Part shown: positions 8,572 to 16,779 of the stretch, piece after piece
Position numbering within the stretch: the stretch's first letter is position 1
Layout of the letters: each line of letters opens with the position of its first letter
Assembly (NCBI GenBank): GCA_012963885.1
Contig: DTUY01000324.1
Location: 1 to 36,827, forward strand
Reading direction: 5' to 3'
DNA length: 36,827 nucleotides
Source of the DNA: Candidatus Poribacteria bacterium
GTDB taxonomy: Bacteria; Poribacteria; WGA-4E; UBA9662
The notes under the pieces: model-generated
The model's database searches: none
Told to the model about the DNA's origin: nothing
The model's input: only the letters and a program-made list of their open reading frames with translations
Position numbers and translations under genes: made by a program

Positions 8572-10158
8572 TTGAATTGGGGTCGTGTGAAAAAAGGTCT
8601 TCTACTTAGTAGTATTTCCGGGGTTTTGCTGGTCTTAAGCACTGCTGGGATTGGTTGGTATCCACTAGCATGGATAGCAATTATTCCATTGCTGATTGCC
8701 ATTAAAAGCGCCAAAAATACGAAATCAGCGTTTCTCATTGGTTACCTGAGTGGATCAATTCATTTCCTTGGCACAGCCTACTGGATTGCCTTATTGTACC
8801 CATACGCAAATACAGGTTGGTTTGTCAGTGATGTGGCTGTAACTACTATCCTTTACTTACTTCTGTCTTTATATCTCGCCGTTTATTCTGCTGTTTTCGC
8901 GGTAGTGCTGAGGCGATTGACTTGGTCGGTCTTACCGATGATATTTGTTTCAGCTACTATCTGGACAGCATGTGAATGGATCGCAAGTTGGTTGTTAACC
9001 GGATTCCCGTGGGGAAGCCTAGGCTATACGCAGTGGAAAAATTTGCCTGTAATTCAAATATCGTCGATATTTGGGATTCACGGTGTAAGTTTCGTAATCG
9101 TGCTATTTAACGCTACAGGGGCAGAACTTATCCATGCCAGGACGAGTTGGCGTGTACAGATTAAATATGCGACAGTGCCACTAATAATAATATTAATGGT
9201 ATTCGTTTTCGGTGTTTTGGTAATGCGTCCGGTTGAGTTTTCAGATGTCTCGAAAATCAAGATTGGCATTATACCTGGCAATATCCGCCAGATTGATAAG
9301 TGGCAAAACAAAAATTTCGATGCCATCTTCCGCAAATATCTCAATTTGATAAAGGAGGTGAGTGATAAGCATTCTGATCTTAGCTTCATTACTCTTGCTG
9401 AGACGGCAATTCCTCAAGCGATCTTTTACAACCAAGAAAACATGTATCAGAAGGCGTTGAAACAACTTCTAAGAGATCAACAACTTAATCTACTAGTTGG
9501 TACACCAAACTACTCGGAGGGTAAGGCGTACAATAGCGTGTTTTTGCTGAATTCAAAAGGCGATCAGGCAGGTGTTTATTCTAAGATGCACCTTGTCCCT
9601 TTTGGAGAATACACACCGATAGCCAGTTTTTTCCCGGATCTGATACAAGAATCTGGTTGGGAAGCGGGTAAATCGTATGATATTTTCCCAATTCCTTCTA
9701 CCTTAGGCTTGGAAATGGGTGTAGCCATTTGTTATGAGTCATCGTTTCCTAATCTTGTCCGTCGATTTGTCAAGAAAGGTGCGGTCATAATAGGTGTTTT
9801 GACCAACGATGCATGGTTTGAGGGAACGGCAGCACCTACTCAGCATCTTTCAATGGCGCCCTTTCGTGCTGTAGAGAACCGTGTATCCGTTTTTCGTTGC
9901 GCTAATGGCGGAATTTCATGTATAATTGACAAATTTGGCAGAGTTGGGAAAGAACAGATATTACCTGAAGAGCAGGATGGTTTTCTGATCGGCTCCATTG
10001 CGCTGAAGCATCAGAAAAAGGAAACAATTTATACTCTTTATGGTGATTGGTTCCCAATTGCTTGTTTCGTAATTAGTCTAGGCTTAATTGGGTTTCTGCT
10101 ACTGCTTCAATTCGGTATCATCAACAATTACGATAGTGGTAGGGAAAGATCTAATTGA
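8572..10158 (+). CDS. lnt: Apolipoprotein N-acyltransferase
   Basis: The product is 528 aa, close to E. coli Lnt (512). The N-terminal 220 residues contain about six membrane helices. The periplasmic CN-hydrolase domain follows, and a last helix lies near the C-terminus (about 498-518). The catalytic triad is visible: E277 in ITLAETAIP, K338 in YSKMHLVPFGEYTP and C387 in VAICYESSFP. These positions nearly match E. coli E267/K335/C387. Lnt N-acylates the lipidated cysteine of lipoproteins, consistent with lolC/lolD further down. The start is TTG 8572, with a GTG at 8587 as alternative; neither has a clear Shine-Dalgarno. The stop overlaps the next ATG by one base. Confidence 0.93.
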   Translation: MNWGRVKKGLLLSSISGVLLVLSTAGIGWYPLAWIAIIPLLIAIKSAKNTKSAFLIGYLSGSIHFLGTAYWIALLYPYANTGWFVSDVAVTTILYLLLSLYLAVYSAVFAVVLRRLTWSVLPMIFVSATIWTACEWIASWLLTGFPWGSLGYTQWKNLPVIQISSIFGIHGVSFVIVLFNATGAELIHARTSWRVQIKYATVPLIIILMVFVFGVLVMRPVEFSDVSKIKIGIIPGNIRQIDKWQNKNFDAIFRKYLNLIKEVSDKHSDLSFITLAETAIPQAIFYNQENMYQKALKQLLRDQQLNLLVGTPNYSEGKAYNSVFLLNSKGDQAGVYSKMHLVPFGEYTPIASFFPDLIQESGWEAGKSYDIFPIPSTLGLEMGVAICYESSFPNLVRRFVKKGAVIIGVLTNDAWFEGTAAPTQHLSMAPFRAVENRVSVFRCANGGISCIIDKFGRVGKEQILPEEQDGFLIGSIALKHQKKETIYTLYGDWFPIACFVISLGLIGFLLLLQFGIINNYDSGRERSN

Positions 10159-11066
10159 TGACCCTGCTAACAATAGTTGACAAGTCACTGTGTGCTTTAT
10201 TAGAAGAAATATTGTTGGATCAGGGTGATCAAGTTGTTGTTGCAACTGATCTTGAAGAGATTCGGAGTGTCCTGGTTGAAAGGATGTCTCCTGCCGTTGT
10301 TCTGCTTGACTTTGACCGTCAGTCCGAGCTGGCTGAGATTTGTCAACAAAACCGTCAGGAAAAAATAGATTTCCCTTTGTATACGTTAGCTTTGGTAAAT
10401 GACGATCAATTAGGTGATCTCATGTTTAAAGAAGGAATTGATGATTTCCTGAGATTACCTATCTGTTTGGGTGGATTGAGGGTTCGTCTGAGAGCCGCTA
10501 AACGGATTCTTGCTCTTGAAATGGAATTAGCGAATACTCGAAAAAATCTCCACCATACGGCCTCGCATGATTCGATGACGGGATTACTCAATCACAAAGG
10601 GATTATCAATGTGTTACGACAAAAATTTGATCTCCTTGGAATTAGCGATCAACCTGAACCTGTAAGTATTGTTATGATGGATCTTGATAGTTTTAAGAAT
10701 ATAAATGATACCTATGGCCATCTCATTGGAGATAGTGTTATTTGCCAAACCTCACAGAGATTACGGGAGCTCACCAGGTCTGTTGATGCTATTGGACGCT
10801 ATGGTGGTGATGAATTTCTGATTGTGCTGAACAACTGTGGTGCCAAGGATGCGTTTCGGTTGGCAGAGCGTATTAGGTCTGCGGTAGAAGAAGATTTAGT
10901 GACGATTCCGGATGGTGTGATGAATACTACAATAAGTGTTGGCGTAGCCACGGTGTGTCAGGAGAATGGAAGTGCGTTAGATCTAATTGGCAAGGCGGAT
11001 GCGGCGCTTTATAAAGCTAAGAAGGATGGAGGAAACAGGGTAAGGATTGCTGAGAATGGGCATTAG
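10158..11066 (+). CDS. Response-regulator diguanylate cyclase (REC-GGDEF)
   Basis: The product is 302 aa, starting at ATG 10158 inside the lnt stop. The N-terminal receiver-like domain (about 1-115) keeps the phospho-acceptor aspartate D51 in VVLLDFD. Only one acidic residue remains at the start, and the usual 'KP' lysine segment reads LRLP, so phosphorylation may be altered or lost. A short helical linker (RILALEMELANTRKNL) leads into the GGDEF domain. It contains HDSMTGLLNHKG, MDLDSFKNINDTYGH and the intact active site GGDEF at 216-220. An RxxD inhibitory site (RSVD, 207-210) lies five residues before GGDEF, so feedback by c-di-GMP is expected. It should make c-di-GMP from two GTP. Confidence 0.88.
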   Translation: MTLLTIVDKSLCALLEEILLDQGDQVVVATDLEEIRSVLVERMSPAVVLLDFDRQSELAEICQQNRQEKIDFPLYTLALVNDDQLGDLMFKEGIDDFLRLPICLGGLRVRLRAAKRILALEMELANTRKNLHHTASHDSMTGLLNHKGIINVLRQKFDLLGISDQPEPVSIVMMDLDSFKNINDTYGHLIGDSVICQTSQRLRELTRSVDAIGRYGGDEFLIVLNNCGAKDAFRLAERIRSAVEEDLVTIPDGVMNTTISVGVATVCQENGSALDLIGKADAALYKAKKDGGNRVRIAENGH

Positions 11067-11090
11067 TGAATTTGAAAATTTTAGGAGAAA

Positions 11091-12204
11091 ATGAAAATGC
11101 TGTCAGATTTGCGAACTGAGATTGAAACCATTTCGAGTCGCTTGATCGAAATACGAGGTTATCTTTGACTTAGATCAAAAGGGAGAGGACTTAAATCGGC
11201 TTGAAAAACGGGCAACCGACCCCGATTTTTGGAATGATTCTCAAGTTGCTCAAAAAGTAACACAGCAAATCTCGCGGTTGCAGGGTGAGATTGAAGAATA
11301 CAACAAAATAGGTGGTCAACTTGAGGATCTACAAGTCTTAATTGAATTGGCAATCGAAGAGGATGAAGAAGGTCTATCCGAGGAAATCGATGGTAACTTG
11401 CGTCAGGTTACTTACCAGATAAACCAGCTCGAACTGAAGATCATGCTCGCTGGCGAGCATGATCATAGTAACGCGATTATCAATATTCGTCCTGGTGCTG
11501 GTGGAACAGAATCTCAGGATTGGGCGCGTATGCTAATGCGGATGTATCTGCGTTGGTGTGAGCGGCAAAACTACAAAACAGAGACGATCGAATTAACTCC
11601 TGCTGAAGAGGCCGGAATCAAAAGCGCGACCATTCTCGTGAGTGGAGATCCCGCCTTTGGGTATCTTCAGGCTGAAGCAGGTATTCACCGACTTGTTCGG
11701 ATCTCACCTTTTGACTTCAATAATCGACGTCATACCTCCTTTGCGTCACTGTCTGTCACCCCTGAAATCGATGATGATATTGGAGTAGAAATCAATCCGA
11801 GCGATATACGGATTGATTTCTATCGTGCTGGAGGTGCTGGCGGTCAGCATGTCAATACCACTGATTCTGCTGTGCGTATCACCCACGAACCAACTGGTAT
11901 CGTTGCGCAATGCCAAAATGAGAGATCTCAACATAAGAATCGTGAGTTGGCGATGAAAGTGCTGAGATCCCGGCTTTACGAACATTATCAAGCAGAGCAG
12001 CGCAAAGAAATGGAACAGCTTCAAGGCATTCGACCGGACATAAATTTTGGCAGCCAGATTAGATCTTATGTCATGCATCCGTACCGACTGGTTAAAGATG
12101 CCCGAACCGAGATCGAAACAGGGAATGTTGATGCTGTCCTAGATGGGGATCTTAATGCGTTCATTGAAGCTTATCTTAAGCTTAGACAGAAAAACCAAGG
12201 TTAA
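11091..12204 (+). CDS. prfB: Peptide chain release factor 2 with programmed +1 frameshift
   Basis: Translation begins at ATG 11091, behind AGGAG, and runs 25 codons to CTT TGA C (11163-11169). A +1 shift skips T11166 and continues with GAC at 11167 to the stop at 12202-12204, giving 370 aa. The first segment reads MKMLSDLRTEIE and the second continues DLDQKGEDLNRLEKR. The RF2 tripeptide SPF occurs in VRISPFDFNNRR and the peptidyl-hydrolysis GGQ in AGGAGGQHVNTTDSA. RF2 terminates at UGA and UAA; low RF2 makes the ribosome pause at the internal UGA and shift, which autoregulates the factor. The upstream stimulator is CGAGGT rather than the usual AGGGGG. The gene is followed 16 nt later by lysS, the classic prfB-lysS order. 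Confidence 0.95.
11157..11169 (+). promoter_or_regulatory. prfB programmed +1 frameshift site
   Basis: The slippery codon CTT is followed by an in-frame TGA and a C, the conserved CTT-TGA-C heptamer of prfB. GAGGT (11155-11159) acts as a weak internal Shine-Dalgarno three bases before CTT. Both flanking frames encode recognisable RF2, which shows the shift is programmed and not a sequencing error. Confidence 0.93.
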
Positions 12205-12220
12205 AAAAAGGGACTTTTAA

Positions 12221-13693
12221 TTGGAAGACATTAGTGATGTGATGCGTCAGCGCCGAGAAAAAATTGATGAACTTTCTCAACTCGGTGTAGAACTGTATCC
12301 GCATAAATATTCTCCTGACCACACTTCAGCGGGGATTCTTGAGAAATTTGCCGATGCAGAAAATGAACCCGATGAAACGCAACCTGTTGTTATTTCTGGG
12401 CGTATCATGACACGTCGAGATCATGGCAATAGCGGTTTTGCACATCTTCAAGATAGTCGTGGTCAAATTCAAATTTATGTGCGACAGAATAACGTTGGTG
12501 CTGATACATACGACATTTACAAGAAACTTGACATCGGTGATTTTGTTGGTGTATGCGGCACGGTTTTCCAAACTCGGACGGGAGAGATTACGGTTTCTGC
12601 CAGTGAAGTGGTACTCTTATCAAAATCGTTTCGACCGCTTCCTGAAAAATTTCATGGTTTGCAAGACAAGGAAACGCGCTATCGTCAACGCTACGCTGAT
12701 CTAATCATGAATCAGGAAGTCAAGGAAGTTTTTATCAACCGATCAAGAATTATCCAAGCAATACGTGATTTTCTGAACAATTTGGACTATCTTGAGGTTG
12801 AAACGCCTATCCTTCAACCGGTCTACGGTGGTGCAAATGCCCGGCCATTTATGACGCATCACAATGTACTCGATATTCCGCTTTTTCTACGAATAGCTAA
12901 TGAATTGTATCTGAAGCGATTAATTGTTGGCGGATTTGACCGGGTTTACGAGTTTGCTAAAGATTTTCGCAACGAAGGGATGGATCGTGACCATAATCCT
13001 GAGTTTACTATGATTGAACTCTATCAAGCTTACGCCGACTATAGAGACATGATGGACCTGACAGAAAACATGATTCTACACACTGTCGAGGCCGTCTTTG
13101 ATAAAGTTGAAATTAGGTGTCAAGGAACACTGATTTCATATGCCTTATCTTGGAAACGTATGACTATGATCGATTCTATTCATGAAGTGGCGGGAATCGA
13201 TATTGAGACAAAAAGTGACCGTGAACTTATTGATATTTTGCAGGAATTGGGGGAAGATATAGAGAATAATACCTCACGTGGTAATTTGATCTCCGATTTG
13301 TTTGAAGTTTTGGTCGAGCCTAAGTTGATTCAACCCACTTTTATTTTTGATTATCCGGTTGAAGTATCGCCGTTAGCCAAGAAGAAACGTGGCAATGAGA
13401 AGTTTGTCGAACGGTTTGAACTCTTTATCAATGGTATGGAGATTGGTAACGCCTTCAGCGAATTGAATGATCCCGTGGATCAACGGAAACGATTTATTGA
13501 ACAAGCCAAAAAGCGGGAGTTAGGAGATGAAGAAGCGTTTATGATGGATGAAGACTATCTCCGAGCTCTGGAGTACGGCATGCCACCTACTGGTGGATTG
13601 GGTATAGGTATTGATCGATTGACAATGCTTTTGACCGATCAGGGTTCAATTCGTGATGTGATCCTTTTCCCGCAGATGAGACCAGAGCGCTGA
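12221..13693 (+). CDS. lysS: Lysyl-tRNA synthetase, class II
   Basis: The product is 490 aa from a TTG start with AAAGGGA upstream. The N-terminal OB fold (about 55-150) includes GRIMTRRDHGNSGFAHLQDS. The class II core has motif 2 FRNEGMDRDHNPEFTMIE and motif 3 GGLGIGIDRLTMLLT. RDVILFPQMRPE is the LysRS C-terminal signature. It charges tRNA-Lys in the cytoplasm. Its length is typical of bacterial LysS. The TGA stop overlaps the lolC ATG by one base, so translation is probably coupled. Confidence 0.95.
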   Translation: MEDISDVMRQRREKIDELSQLGVELYPHKYSPDHTSAGILEKFADAENEPDETQPVVISGRIMTRRDHGNSGFAHLQDSRGQIQIYVRQNNVGADTYDIYKKLDIGDFVGVCGTVFQTRTGEITVSASEVVLLSKSFRPLPEKFHGLQDKETRYRQRYADLIMNQEVKEVFINRSRIIQAIRDFLNNLDYLEVETPILQPVYGGANARPFMTHHNVLDIPLFLRIANELYLKRLIVGGFDRVYEFAKDFRNEGMDRDHNPEFTMIELYQAYADYRDMMDLTENMILHTVEAVFDKVEIRCQGTLISYALSWKRMTMIDSIHEVAGIDIETKSDRELIDILQELGEDIENNTSRGNLISDLFEVLVEPKLIQPTFIFDYPVEVSPLAKKKRGNEKFVERFELFINGMEIGNAFSELNDPVDQRKRFIEQAKKRELGDEEAFMMDEDYLRALEYGMPPTGGLGIGIDRLTMLLTDQGSIRDVILFPQMRPER

Positions 13694-15171
13694 TGGGTTT
13701 AGCACGAATCCTCTCTTCATTTGAATGGTTGGTTTCCTCTAGGTATCTGAGGTCAAGACGCAAGCAATCTTTTATCTCAATCATCAGTCTGATTTCGGTT
13801 GGAGGCGTTGGCATTGGGGTTGCCACAGTTATTTTGGTTATATCAGTGATGAACGGCTTTGAACAGAGTTTGAAAGATAAGTTCCTCGTTAATCAGGCAC
13901 ATGTTAACGTTAGATCAGCAAAAGGATATTTCGATAATTATCAGGAACAGATCGACAAAATAGAAAAAATTGAAGATGTGATTGCCGCTTCGCCGGCAAT
14001 CTATAGCCAACTGGCAATTCAACCAAAGAGATCGAAACGAATTGAAGGTACAATTTATATTAAAGGAATTAATCCTGTTCTTGAAAATAACGTGACTGGA
14101 TTTTCAGAATTTGTGGATGGTTCTTTCGATTTCCACGGTTCTGCTCTTATTGAGGAAGTACGCCGCCGAAGTTCTCAACGTGAGACAATCAAGGGCGGTA
14201 TTGTCTTGGGTTATAGTGTGGCTAGTCGACTTGATATCAATAAAGGTGATGTCTTGCGGCTTATTTCTAAGATGGAACCCAATCCGGCCAACCCCAGCAC
14301 CTTTTTTGCGGATGTGAGTAATTTTGTGGTTATTGGTCTCTACGAATCTGGAATGTTCGCTTACGACAATGCATTTGGCTTCATCTCACTTGAGATGGCA
14401 CAAGATCTTTATAATCGGGAAGGACACATAAATCTGGTTCAGGTGCGGACAAGTTCTCCGGAAATCGCCAGCAAAGTAGCCAGCAAAATCCGTCGAGAGA
14501 TACAATTTTCCAATACAGGGCTTTATTCCGCTCCAAGAACCAGTACCTGGGTGGAGTCACACGCTGCCCTTTTTGAAGCTATCCAGTTGGAAAAATTAGT
14601 CACCGTTGTTATTGAAGCCTTAATCATTCTTGTCGCCTCTTTTAATATTGCGAGCACGTTGATCATGATGGTGATGGAAAAAACGCGCGAAATCGGTATT
14701 CTTAGATCAATGGGTTCTTCAAAGATGAAAATTCTGATTATATTTATTTCCCAAGGCTGCATTATTGGTTTCCTTGGTATTGTTTTGGGAACTGTGCTTG
14801 GTGTTGGGATCTGTCTCCTGCTTGACTTGGAAGTCGTCCGTCCTTCACGATGGTTTGCTTTGCTGATTCTGATTCCTATCTTCTTGCAGGTTGCGATTGC
14901 ATTTCATCGGACCATGCGCAGATCGATTAGCTTGAAGTTGGTCATCAGCTTAGTCTGGCTAGGAATAATAGCTTTTGTCCTTTACTGTCTTGTACAGCCG
15001 ATTCAGATTAACAGCGAGGTTTATCAACTGAGTCGGTTGGCGGTTAAAATTGACTGGCCTTTCGTGGGAATTGTTAATGTTCTATCTTTCTTCATTTGTT
15101 TGTTAGCAACGCTCTATCCAGCATGGCAAGCATCAAAGTTGAACCCGATTGAGGCTTTGCGCTATGAGTGA
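13693..15171 (+). CDS. lolC: LolC/LolE-type lipoprotein-releasing ABC permease
   Basis: The product is 492 aa against about 400 for E. coli LolC or LolE. The N-terminus has the family pattern: YLRSRRKQSFISIISLISV, then GVGIGVATVILVISVMNGFE. A large periplasmic domain (about 65-290) precedes the membrane helices near 300-325 (FNIASTLIMMVMEKTREIGI) and 345-375. The C-terminus ends LLATLYPAWQASKLNPIEAL as expected. The extra length is an insertion of about 65 residues (roughly 380-440) with two additional hydrophobic stretches, WFALLILIPIFLQVAI and LVISLVWLGIIAFVLY. LolCDE extracts lipoproteins from the inner membrane for outer-membrane sorting. Whether it is LolC or LolE cannot be decided; only one permease gene is present, so a homodimer is possible. 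Confidence 0.88.
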   Translation: MGLARILSSFEWLVSSRYLRSRRKQSFISIISLISVGGVGIGVATVILVISVMNGFEQSLKDKFLVNQAHVNVRSAKGYFDNYQEQIDKIEKIEDVIAASPAIYSQLAIQPKRSKRIEGTIYIKGINPVLENNVTGFSEFVDGSFDFHGSALIEEVRRRSSQRETIKGGIVLGYSVASRLDINKGDVLRLISKMEPNPANPSTFFADVSNFVVIGLYESGMFAYDNAFGFISLEMAQDLYNREGHINLVQVRTSSPEIASKVASKIRREIQFSNTGLYSAPRTSTWVESHAALFEAIQLEKLVTVVIEALIILVASFNIASTLIMMVMEKTREIGILRSMGSSKMKILIIFISQGCIIGFLGIVLGTVLGVGICLLLDLEVVRPSRWFALLILIPIFLQVAIAFHRTMRRSISLKLVISLVWLGIIAFVLYCLVQPIQINSEVYQLSRLAVKIDWPFVGIVNVLSFFICLLATLYPAWQASKLNPIEALRYE

Positions 15172-15874
15172 TCTTATTCGGGTAGTGGATCTATATAAAA
15201 CGTATGTCGATGCGACTTCTGAAGATATTACGACTCAGGTAGAAGTGCTGAAAGGAGTCGATATAGAAGTTAGGCAAGGAGAAATTCTAGCCATTATTGG
15301 CAAATCAGGTGTTGGCAAAAGTACCCTTTTGCATCTGATTGGTGGTTTGGATCGACCGACCAGTGGCAGCGTTTTCTTCAAAGATCAAAACATCTATGCA
15401 TATAGCGATCGACAGTTGGATCGGTTTCGGAATTTAGAAATTGGGTTTATCTTTCAGTTTCATCATCTATTACCTGAGTTCACCGCACTTGAAAATATTG
15501 CAATCGGTGGGTTGATTGCCAGAAAGAATGTTTCGGAGACGTATGGCGCCGCCGGCAAGATTCTAAATTATGTTGATTTAGCCGATCGATCCAGCCATTA
15601 TCCAAGTGAACTTTCTGGAGGTGAACGTCAACGAATCGCTATCGCGCGTGCGTTGATAAATCAACCGAAAGTGATTCTGGCAGATGAGCCTACTGGTAAT
15701 TTGGATCGGAAAACGAGTGATGATATCTTAGATCTATTGTGGGATCTCAATGATCGTTTAAACCAAACACTGATTCTAGTGACGCATGATCATGGTTTGG
15801 CACAAAGGGCAGATCGAATGGTCCACATTGTTGATGGCAGGATAGCGAATCAAAACCAAATTGTCGATACATAG
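15164..15874 (+). CDS. lolD: Lipoprotein-releasing ABC transporter ATPase
   Basis: I choose ATG 15164, overlapping the lolC stop by eight bases, because it directly precedes the conserved SDLIRVVDLYKTY. An upstream start at 15149 would only add MRLCA. The protein is 236 aa with Walker A GKSGVGKST, Q-loop in FIFQFHHLLPEFTALEN, signature LSGGERQR, Walker B VILADEPTGNLD and the switch histidine in LILVTHDHG. FQFHHLLPEF is typical of LolD. It drives the adjacent permease. Together with Lnt it forms the lipoprotein maturation and sorting pathway of this window. Confidence 0.93.
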   Translation: MSDLIRVVDLYKTYVDATSEDITTQVEVLKGVDIEVRQGEILAIIGKSGVGKSTLLHLIGGLDRPTSGSVFFKDQNIYAYSDRQLDRFRNLEIGFIFQFHHLLPEFTALENIAIGGLIARKNVSETYGAAGKILNYVDLADRSSHYPSELSGGERQRIAIARALINQPKVILADEPTGNLDRKTSDDILDLLWDLNDRLNQTLILVTHDHGLAQRADRMVHIVDGRIANQNQIVDT

Positions 15875-15907
15875 AAATAAATTGTGTATAAAGGAAATCC
15901 CTAACCC

Positions 15908-16777
15908 ATGATGGTCTACATTGATGGTCAATTTTTAGCTAAAGCCGATGCTAAGATTTCGGTTTTCGATCACGGTTTGCTTTATGGTGATGGTGTGTTT
16001 GAAGGAATCAGATCATACAATGGTTGTGTATTCAAACTGGATGAGCATCTAAGGAGATTATATGAATCGGCCAAGGCAATATTATTGAACATTCCAATTT
16101 CTATCGAAGAAATGGAAATCGCCATACTGACCACACTTCGTGAAAATAATCTTCGTGACGCATACATTCGTCTAATTGTTACGCGTGGCGAAGGAGATCT
16201 GGGGCTTGATCCTGATAAATGTTCCAAATCTTCGATTATCATCATCGCTGATGTCATTACGCTTTACCCCCCGGAATTCTATGATAATGGACTTGAAATT
16301 GTCACTGTTGCCTCAACACGGAATCACGCGGAAGCTGTGAATCCACGTATTAAGTCGCTTAATTATCTGAATAATATTCTGGCCAAAATTGAAGGTAAAC
16401 AGGCTGGTGTTGTTGAGGCTCTTATGCTTAATACAGCGGGTCAAGTGGTTGAGTGTACTGGTGATAACGTGTTTTTTGTTAAGGACAATGTCATTGTAAC
16501 ACCGCCAACGCATGTTGGTATTCTGGAGGGAATTACGCGAAATGCGGTCATTGACTTGGCCTGTGATCGAGGCTACACGGTTGAGGAAAAGGTTTTCACC
16601 CGCCATGATTTGTATATTGCTGACGAATGTTTTTTAACCGGAACAGCGGCAGAGGTCATTCCGGTCGTTGTGATTGACAAACGTATCATCGGTGATGGGA
16701 AACCGAGCAGAATTACACGGATTCTCATGGAAGAATTCCATAAACTTACTCAGGTAACTGGCACACCAATTTATTAG
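15908..16777 (+). CDS. ilvE: Branched-chain amino acid aminotransferase (class IV)
   Basis: The product is 289 aa, a normal length for fold-type IV PLP aminotransferases. The N-terminus shows DHGLLYGDGVFEGIRSYNG, a family signature. The PLP lysine is K149 in RIKSLNYLNNILAK, and ECTGDNVFFVKDNVIVTPP and LTGTAAEVIPVV follow in order. It should interconvert Leu, Ile and Val with their 2-oxo acids using glutamate. A D-amino acid aminotransferase is the main alternative in this fold, but the 'GTAAEV' and 'EGIRSYNG' pattern favours IlvE. AAAGGAA lies upstream of the ATG pair at 15908/15911. The stop is 2 nt before the bamA start. Confidence 0.88.
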   Translation: MMVYIDGQFLAKADAKISVFDHGLLYGDGVFEGIRSYNGCVFKLDEHLRRLYESAKAILLNIPISIEEMEIAILTTLRENNLRDAYIRLIVTRGEGDLGLDPDKCSKSSIIIIADVITLYPPEFYDNGLEIVTVASTRNHAEAVNPRIKSLNYLNNILAKIEGKQAGVVEALMLNTAGQVVECTGDNVFFVKDNVIVTPPTHVGILEGITRNAVIDLACDRGYTVEEKVFTRHDLYIADECFLTGTAAEVIPVVVIDKRIIGDGKPSRITRILMEEFHKLTQVTGTPIY

Positions 16778-16779
16778 GG

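Noticed and set aside
11166-11168. In-frame UGA in prfB as a selenocysteine codon.
   Set aside because: The CTT-TGA-C context and the change of frame directly after it identify the classic RF2 programmed frameshift.
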